Part shown: piece after piece, positions 22,926 through 27,346 of the stretch | Position numbering within the stretch: position 1 is the first letter of the stretch | How the letters are laid out: every line of letters starts with the position of its first letter | Origin: JAAFIP01 sp031428975 | Lineage (GTDB): Bacteria; Pseudomonadota; Gammaproteobacteria; Burkholderiales; Burkholderiaceae_C | Direction: 5' to 3' | NCBI GenBank assembly: GCA_031428975.1 | Contig: JANOYR010000120.1 | Coordinates: 1 to 27,346, forward strand | DNA: 27,346 nt | Made by a program: the position numbers and the translations under genes | Notes under the pieces: generated by a model | What the model was told of the DNA's origin: nothing | Seen by the model: the letters and a program-made list of their open reading frames with translations, nothing else | The model's database searches: none

Positions 22926-23180
22926 TCAGGCCGCCATCGGCATCTTGTTCGCCTGCTGAGTGTGCATGCGCTGGCGCAATTGCCGCGAATAGTCGCTGGC
23001 CAGCACCTCGGTGGGCGAATTCACGCCCTTCATAATAAAAGCCCGAAACTGCTGCCGGTCCCTATCTTTGCGAATCAGCTCGCGCACATACTCGCTGGAC
23101 GTGCCATAGGCCTGCGCCTTGACGTGGGAATCAACAAAGCCCTTGAGCTCGTCAGGAAGAGAAATATTCATAGTAGCCAT
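22926..23180 (-). CDS. parD: ParD-type ribbon-helix-helix antitoxin
   Basis: Antitoxin and autoregulator of the parDE pair. The product shows an N-terminal ribbon-helix-helix domain (MNISLPDELKGFVDSHVKAQ) followed by GTSSEYVRELIRKDRDR, typical of ParD, and a flexible toxin-binding tail. ATGs at 23180 (84 residues) and 23171 (81 residues) are both possible. The -10 element ends only seven bases before 23180, so the first start would give a leaderless message and the second a leader of about nine bases. A longer frame to 23225 would run through the promoter and is rejected. Confidence 0.88.
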   Translation of the reverse strand: MATMNISLPDELKGFVDSHVKAQAYGTSSEYVRELIRKDRDRQQFRAFIMKGVNSPTEVLASDYSRQLRQRMHTQQANKMPMAA

Positions 23181-23186
23181 GGCATA

Positions 23187-23216
23187 AGCATAGCAAATTT
23201 GCCAAAAATTGGCAAA
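23187..23216 (-). promoter_or_regulatory. parDE promoter and operator
   Basis: On the minus strand a -35 TTGCCA (23215-23210) and a -10 TATGCT (23192-23187) are separated by exactly 17 bases. The perfect palindrome TTTGCCAA-AAA-TTGGCAAA (23198-23216) overlaps the -35 and spacer, and an extra TTTTGGCAAAA (23217-23227) lies next to it. This is a natural site for a ParD dimer to block RNA polymerase. It abuts the coq7 stop codon at 23229. Confidence 0.8.
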
Positions 23217-23228
23217 TTTTGGCAAAAA

Positions 23229-23864
23229 CTACACCCGATGCGCCACGGTAGTCATCACCTTAGCCGCCGCTGCCATCAGCTTTTTAACAGGCGCAGGAAT
23301 CTGCGCTGCGCCCGCGCTGGCCTCCTGCGCGTGGCGCGCCTCGTCGGCTTGCATCTGCGCCACCACCGCCCGGGAAGCGTGGTCGGCAGCGGGCAGGCGG
23401 GCCAAGTGCTCGCCTAAATGCGCCTCCACCTGCCGCTCAGTTTCCACCACAAAAGCGCGGCTCATGGCATCCCCCATGCGCCCAGCCAGCAGCCCCATGC
23501 CAAAAGCGCCCGCATACCACAGCGGGTTGAGCAGCGAGGGCCGTGCGCCCAGTTCACCAAGGCGCTGCGCCGTCCACGCCAAATGGTCGCCTTCTTCTTT
23601 AGATGTCGCGGTCAAATGGGCTTTGTATGCTGCATTGTTAGTAGCAAGTGCCTGCCCCGCATACAGCGCCTGCGCACACACTTCGCCCACATGGTTGACC
23701 CGCATCAGCGCACCGGAGAGCGCTTTGTCTGCCGCGCTCAGCGCTTCGGCTTGGCCATTGGCATCAAAGGTGGCTGGCGCGCAAGGCGTTGGGCGCGACG
23801 CATGTGGCGTGGCAAACAGGGTGCGTAAGGCGGAGTCTAGGGTGGAAATGAAGGTGTTGGTCAT
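23229..23864 (-). CDS. coq7: Coq7, demethoxyubiquinone hydroxylase
   Basis: Diiron monooxygenase for the C-6 (last) hydroxylation in ubiquinone synthesis, peripheral to the inner membrane. In the 211-residue product the iron ligands are visible: Glu in RVNHVGEVCAQALY, ExxH in EEGDHLAW, Glu in VVETERQVEAHLGEH and ExxH in ADEARHAQEA. The N-terminal 30 or so residues are variable. It faces away from the porin gene across a 278-bp divergent gap. The codons around 23600-23645 show a faint likeness to the AT-rich repeat but have no added length, so I do not count it. Confidence 0.95.
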   Translation of the reverse strand: MTNTFISTLDSALRTLFATPHASRPTPCAPATFDANGQAEALSAADKALSGALMRVNHVGEVCAQALYAGQALATNNAAYKAHLTATSKEEGDHLAWTAQRLGELGARPSLLNPLWYAGAFGMGLLAGRMGDAMSRAFVVETERQVEAHLGEHLARLPAADHASRAVVAQMQADEARHAQEASAGAAQIPAPVKKLMAAAAKVMTTVAHRV

Positions 23865-24027
23865 GTTGGTATCTTAAAGCGGCTTAGTGCCCAATGCCTG
23901 TGCGAGCCGTATTACCCGACCGCGTTCAAAAGCGCCATTTGTTGCACGCCCACAACGAAAAACAAGATTTACGCGCATTTAGAAGCTGTAATCTTTGCGA
24001 AAAGCCCACTAGTCTGGTGCAATAGAC

Positions 24028-24072
24028 ACAACTTCCCGAAACGGAGGTTGGCCCGGGTCTCCGGTGTTGTGC
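24028..24072 (+). promoter_or_regulatory. Hairpin in the porin leader
   Basis: The upstream region of the porin gene can fold as an outer stem CACAAC/GTTGTG (24028-24033 with 24067-24072) and an inner stem CGGAG/CTCCG (24043-24047 with 24060-24064). It lies about 70 bases before the start codon. If transcribed it would be a leader structure that could affect stability or sRNA control; a sigma-70 promoter could not be placed confidently. Confidence 0.4.
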
Positions 24073-24142
24073 AAATTGGCCGCAAAGCCTACTTAAGCAG
24101 CATTGTTCCGGAGCCCTATGTTTAACCTTGGAGTAATCTCAA

Positions 24143-25255
24143 ATGAAAAAATCCCTAATCGTATTGGCCGCTTTGGCCGCTACTTCTGCTTTCGCGCAGT
24201 CAAGCGTAACTATCTCTGGCGTTGCTGACGTTGGTTTCCAGTACAACAATTCCACCGTGAATGCTGGCGGCACAGGCAACACAGCTGGCGCTAACAAGCT
24301 CCAACTCGGCGCTGGCAACAACAACCGAATCATTTTCTCAGGCGTTGAGGATTTGGGTGGCGGCATGGCTACTACATTCGCATTCCAACTGCGTTTGAAC
24401 CCAGTGCGTGGCACTGAAGACGGTGGCGCTAACTTGATTGGTAACCAAGCCAACAACACAACCCCCATTTTGACAAACACAGCACAGTCAATCTCCCGTC
24501 CTCTGTTCCAAGGTGAGTCAACCGTTGGTCTGCGCGGCGGTTTCGGAGCGGTAAAGCTTGGCCGTTTGTTGCCTGCTAACCAACAACTCAACGGTGGCAC
24601 TATTGATCCATGGGGCGTAAGCACCGTAGCTGGCAATCCATACCAGACAGGCTTTTCGTCTGACTACGTTGCTGGCGGCGAAGGCCGTGTTGGCAACCAA
24701 ATCATGTACTCTACGCCAAACTTCAGCGGTTTGACAGGTCACGTCAGCGTTGGCTTTGACAAAGGTCCGTCCAACAAGGGTTACACCTCTTTTGCAGCCG
24801 GTTACAGCAATGGCCCTCTGAACGCAATGCTTGGCTTTGAGTCCAACCGTTTTGGCGACAAACTCACCAACCTTGGCGCAAATTACAACTTTGGCGTTGC
24901 TAAAGTGTATGCAGGCTACGGTGCTGTAAAAGGTGGTGCCGCTGCTGATCGCGCTGGTTCTACTTTCTTGGCTGGTGCAACTGCTCCTCAAGTTGTAGTT
25001 GATGGTTCTGTTAAGTTGATTTCTTTCGGTGCTAACATTCCGTTTGGTGCAGCTACTGGCCGTGTTGGTTATGCCAACTGGACTGGTGCCGGCGGTGCAG
25101 CTGGTAACTCGAAAGAGTCGAAGTTCTCTTTGGGCGTGAACTATGCTTTGTCTAAGCGTACCGCTATTTACAGCGATATCGCCAACACAACGCGTAAAAC
25201 TGCTGCTCTGTCAGCTGTTACTGCATTCGACTTGGGCATTGCTCACTCCTTCTAA
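24143..25255 (+). CDS. Gram-negative general porin
   Basis: Trimeric 16-strand outer-membrane porin of the beta-proteobacterial type (Porin_4/OmpC-like), 370 residues. It has a signal peptide ending AFAQ (about 1-19), a mature start SSVTISGVADVGFQY, a conserved GFGAVKLGRLLP loop-strand motif, and a C-terminal Phe (GIAHSF), the recognition signal for the BAM complex. A GGAG ribosome site precedes the ATG. The codon pattern is unlike its neighbours, favouring T- and C-ending codons in a way typical of highly expressed genes. A strong terminator follows. Many paralogues usually exist in such genomes, so no specific name is given. Confidence 0.95.
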   Translation: MKKSLIVLAALAATSAFAQSSVTISGVADVGFQYNNSTVNAGGTGNTAGANKLQLGAGNNNRIIFSGVEDLGGGMATTFAFQLRLNPVRGTEDGGANLIGNQANNTTPILTNTAQSISRPLFQGESTVGLRGGFGAVKLGRLLPANQQLNGGTIDPWGVSTVAGNPYQTGFSSDYVAGGEGRVGNQIMYSTPNFSGLTGHVSVGFDKGPSNKGYTSFAAGYSNGPLNAMLGFESNRFGDKLTNLGANYNFGVAKVYAGYGAVKGGAAADRAGSTFLAGATAPQVVVDGSVKLISFGANIPFGAATGRVGYANWTGAGGAAGNSKESKFSLGVNYALSKRTAIYSDIANTTRKTAALSAVTAFDLGIAHSF

Positions 25256-25293
25256 TTTAACGCTGGCGTAAGCCAGCTTAGATTTAAAAGAAT

Positions 25294-25330
25294 AAAAAGC
25301 CGCTTGGAGCAATCCAAGCGGCTTTTTTAT
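25294..25330 (+). terminator. Rho-independent terminator of the porin gene
   Basis: A perfect 15-bp stem AAAAAGCCGCTTGGA/TCCAAGCGGCTTTTT closes on a GCAA tetraloop (25309-25312) and ends in a T-run, 39 bases after the porin stop. The A-rich left arm means it could also work in the other direction. A small GCTGGC/GCCAGC hairpin (25262-25277) comes just before it. Confidence 0.9.
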
Positions 25331-25421
25331 TGCCTCCGGTTTTATCGGGTAAGCCCGATAGTCTACCCAGCCTGCATCCGGTAACATCTGGTCACTATTA
25401 GTTATTGGGCATGGACTCTTT

Positions 25422-26186
25422 ATGTGGATGGTTGGTGCGCGCGGTATATCGCGGGGAATGTTGTTCATACGGTTGTTACTTGCACTTGGTTTTACCGCTA
25501 TGTTGGGAGCTTGTGCCAGTGGGTTGGCTCCTATGGCCACTTCGACTGGTGCGTCTAGCGGGCAAGACGCGTGGGCGCACTGGCAGCGTTTTGCGTTTCC
25601 CGGTAAGACTGCTACTGAATTTGTAGCTAGCAATATAGATGGAAGATATGCGATGGCCGCTTTGTCTGACAATGCTGCGAGCATGTTGCGCCATAAAGTT
25701 CGCATAGAACCAGCAGACTTAAAAAGCGTGAAGTTTTCTTGGAAAGTGCCTGCGCTGATTGGTGGGGCTGATATGGCGCTGCGCGAATCTGATGATTCTC
25801 CGGTGCGGATTGTTTTAGCATTTGACGGTGATCGCGCGTTGTTTACCGGACGCAATTACCGCATGAATGAAATGATGAAGCTGCTCACGGGTGAAGATAT
25901 GCCGTATGCCACGCTAATGTATGTATGGTGCAATGCGTGTGCGTTAGATTCGGTGATCCACGGTCCGCGCACCGATCGGATTCGTAAAATTGCGGTAGAG
26001 CAGGGGGTGCAAAACCTCAACCAGTGGCGAGACTACGAGCGCGACATTCGCACGGACTATATCAAAGCCTACGGTGAAGCGCCCGGAGCGCTGATTGGAA
26101 TAGCGCTGATGACCGACACCGACAATACCCATAGCCAAACTAAGGCGTGGTACGGCAAAGTGACTTTGACTGACGGTGCTAAATAG
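25422..26186 (+). CDS. DUF3047-like lipoprotein
   Basis: Predicted lipoprotein of unknown function, 254 residues from this ATG. Residues 13-31 form a lipoprotein signal ending in the lipobox LGAC, with Cys as the likely lipid-modified residue. The ATG at 25458 (MLFIRLLLALG) gives a compact signal and may be the true start; its GGGG ribosome site is very close. The rest has the features of the DUF3047 family: VRIVLAFDGD, LMYVWCN, TDRIRKIAVE, QWRDYERDIRTDYIKAYGE and the tail GALIGIALMTDTDNTHS with AWYGKV. No function is known. The gene stands alone between the porin and an ABC binding protein. Confidence 0.8.
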   Translation: MWMVGARGISRGMLFIRLLLALGFTAMLGACASGLAPMATSTGASSGQDAWAHWQRFAFPGKTATEFVASNIDGRYAMAALSDNAASMLRHKVRIEPADLKSVKFSWKVPALIGGADMALRESDDSPVRIVLAFDGDRALFTGRNYRMNEMMKLLTGEDMPYATLMYVWCNACALDSVIHGPRTDRIRKIAVEQGVQNLNQWRDYERDIRTDYIKAYGEAPGALIGIALMTDTDNTHSQTKAWYGKVTLTDGAK

Positions 26187-26258
26187 CCACCGCACAAGCA
26201 AATATAAGCACCAAAATAGCGCTTTCTCGGGGTAAATCCCGCTACATAGCTGCGTATT

Positions 26259-26286
26259 CTTTGGCATAGTACATGCTTTGGTATAG
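26259..26286 (+). repeat. Pair of direct repeats upstream of the ABC binding protein
   Basis: CTTTGGCATAG (26259-26269) and CTTTGGTATAG (26276-26286) recur with a 17-bp period. The pair lies 33 bp before the start codon of the downstream gene. It may be a regulator site or include the -10 region (TATAGC at 26282-26287), but this is weak evidence. Confidence 0.35.
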
Positions 26287-26318
26287 CAACTTACCACCAC
26301 AGCCCATGAAAGACCACG

Positions 26319-27346
26319 ATGAACTTTAAAATCACTCTGCTTGCCGCCGCTTGCACCGCCAACTTGATTGCCATCCCTTTGGCGCAGGCTAAAACATTCA
26401 AATGGACCAGTGCCAGCGATATTCCCACGCTGGACATCCATTCGCAAAACAACGCGCTGGGCAATGGCGTGCATGCTGCCGTGTATGAGTCGCTGGTGTA
26501 CTACAACAGCCGCACTTTTAAGCCCGAGGGCGTGTTGGCGACCCGCTGGGCGCAGGTCTCGCCCACGCAATGGCGTTTTACGCTGCGCAGCGGCGTGAAG
26601 TTTGCCGATGGTTCGCCACTGACTGCAGATGACGTGGTGTTTTCGCTTAACCGTGCCATGGCTAAATCGTCGAACTTCAATGTCTATGCCCAAGGCTTCG
26701 ACAAAATCGTGAAAGTGGATGCCAGCACGGTTGACATCATGCTAAAAAGCCCTAACCCCGTCATTTTGAACCAGTTGACCGAGCTGCGGATCATGAGCAA
26801 GGCGTGGGCCGAAAAGAATAAGTCTGTGGATCCAAAAGACAGCAAAAGCAAAGAAGAAACCTTTGCCCACCGCAACGCCATGGGCTCAGGCCCTTTCATG
26901 GTGAAAGAATGGCAGCCCGACCAAAAGCTGGTGATGGTGCGCAACCCCAATTGGTGGGGAACGATGGAGGGTAATATGACTGAAATCATCTATACCCCAA
27001 TCAAACAAGAGGCTACACGTGCTGCGGCCACACTTTCGGGCGAGGTTGATTTCATGCTCGACCCTAGTCCGCAAGATTTGGGTCGCTTGCGCAATAGTGC
27101 AAACCTGAAGGCGGTAGACGGTATTGAAAACCGCACTATTTTCTTTGGCATGGACCAATTCCGTGATGAGCTGGTGGGCTCGAATGTGAAGGGCAAAAAC
27201 CCACTCAAAGACGTGCGCGTGCGCAAGGCTTTGTACCAAGCCATTGACAGCGATACCCTCAACCGCGTGGTGATGCGCGGCTTGGCCCAGCCCACAGGCG
27301 CTTTGGTAGCGCCACAAGTCAATGGGTGGACAGAGGGCGTGCACAA
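26319..27346 (+). CDS. ABC transporter substrate-binding protein, family 5 (partial)
   Basis: Periplasmic solute-binding protein of the dipeptide/oligopeptide/nickel type, truncated by the right edge after 342 codons (about two thirds of the family length). It starts with a Sec signal MNFKITLLAAACTANLIAIP ending near AQAK. SBP_bac_5 patterns follow: SASDIPTLDIHS, VYESLVYYN, LRSGVKFADGSPLTADDVVFSLNRA, GSGPFMVKEWQPDQ, NPNWWG and RVRKALYQAID. A seven-codon frame ATGAAAGACCAC... ends at TAA overlapping the start (26306-26329) and may be chance. Transporter permease genes would be expected to the right. Ligand cannot be read. Confidence 0.93.
   Translation, partial: MNFKITLLAAACTANLIAIPLAQAKTFKWTSASDIPTLDIHSQNNALGNGVHAAVYESLVYYNSRTFKPEGVLATRWAQVSPTQWRFTLRSGVKFADGSPLTADDVVFSLNRAMAKSSNFNVYAQGFDKIVKVDASTVDIMLKSPNPVILNQLTELRIMSKAWAEKNKSVDPKDSKSKEETFAHRNAMGSGPFMVKEWQPDQKLVMVRNPNWWGTMEGNMTEIIYTPIKQEATRAAATLSGEVDFMLDPSPQDLGRLRNSANLKAVDGIENRTIFFGMDQFRDELVGSNVKGKNPLKDVRVRKALYQAIDSDTLNRVVMRGLAQPTGALVAPQVNGWTEGVH

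Noticed and set aside
23600..23645. Possible repeat copy in coq7
   Set aside because: The minus strand shows a partial match (CATACAA...TTTGAC...GACATCT), but the protein aligns with the family without extra length and the match is short.
25343..25360. TATCGGG-TAAG-CCCGATA hairpin after the porin terminator
   Set aside because: The stem is perfect but short and has no T-run on either strand. The stronger terminator just before it suffices.

Overview
The window looks like a chromosomal segment of a betaproteobacterium in Burkholderiales, most likely Comamonadaceae. Pointers are the roughly 60% GC genes, the type II secretion gene order, a classic beta-proteobacterial 4-type porin, Coq7, MsrPQ, and the dispersed AT-rich repeats. 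The family is inferred from gene character, not from any search.

Layout. 86-9307 (minus) is a tightly packed type II secretion operon reading gspG-H-I-J-K-L-M-N-D-E, with several 1-4 bp stop/start overlaps; gspC is transcribed divergently (9411-10103, plus). gspF and the prepilin peptidase are not in the window; gspF could lie just beyond the left edge. 9964-12491 (minus) is a cobalamin lower-ligand and nucleotide-loop set, cobT-cobS-cobC, whose last gene overlaps the gspC tail by 140 bp on the opposite strand. Then come a DegV-family lipid-binding protein and biosynthetic threonine dehydratase IlvA (both minus). 15067-15885 has no convincing gene but holds several repeats and hairpins. Plus-strand osmC-like and vapBC genes follow. 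17123-20624 (minus) carries a HAD phosphatase, phosphoglucose isomerase and transaldolase, and 20702-22417 the MsrPQ periplasmic methionine sulfoxide reductase. A parDE module (minus) with a very clear promoter and operator sits against coq7. On the plus strand are a strongly terminated porin, a DUF3047-like lipoprotein and the first 342 codons of a dipeptide-type ABC transporter binding protein that runs off the right edge.

The most unusual content is repetitive. A roughly 65-bp AT-rich element with the core TGACAGTGACATTG occurs in at least five places (1-70, 5081-5148, 15449-15521, 17072-17138, 19047-19116), with weaker matches at 9597-9655, 10739-10800 and 3513-3560. Several copies lie in frame inside conserved genes (gspL, pgi, gspC, possibly cobS and gspD). 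In pgi the copy coincides with about 23 extra residues. The behaviour resembles that of Rickettsia palindromic elements, in which mobile repeats are tolerated inside proteins. A second family, rich in GGACGCAAAGG units, has three copies at gene borders (19463-19517, 19605-19666, 21347-21407), one of them between msrP and msrQ. A third structure, 15205-15411, is an approximately 205-bp imperfect inverted repeat.

Functionally the window is mainly housekeeping and envelope biology: protein secretion, B12 assembly, sugar phosphate metabolism, oxidative repair, ubiquinone synthesis and outer membrane uptake, with two toxin-antitoxin pairs between these genes.
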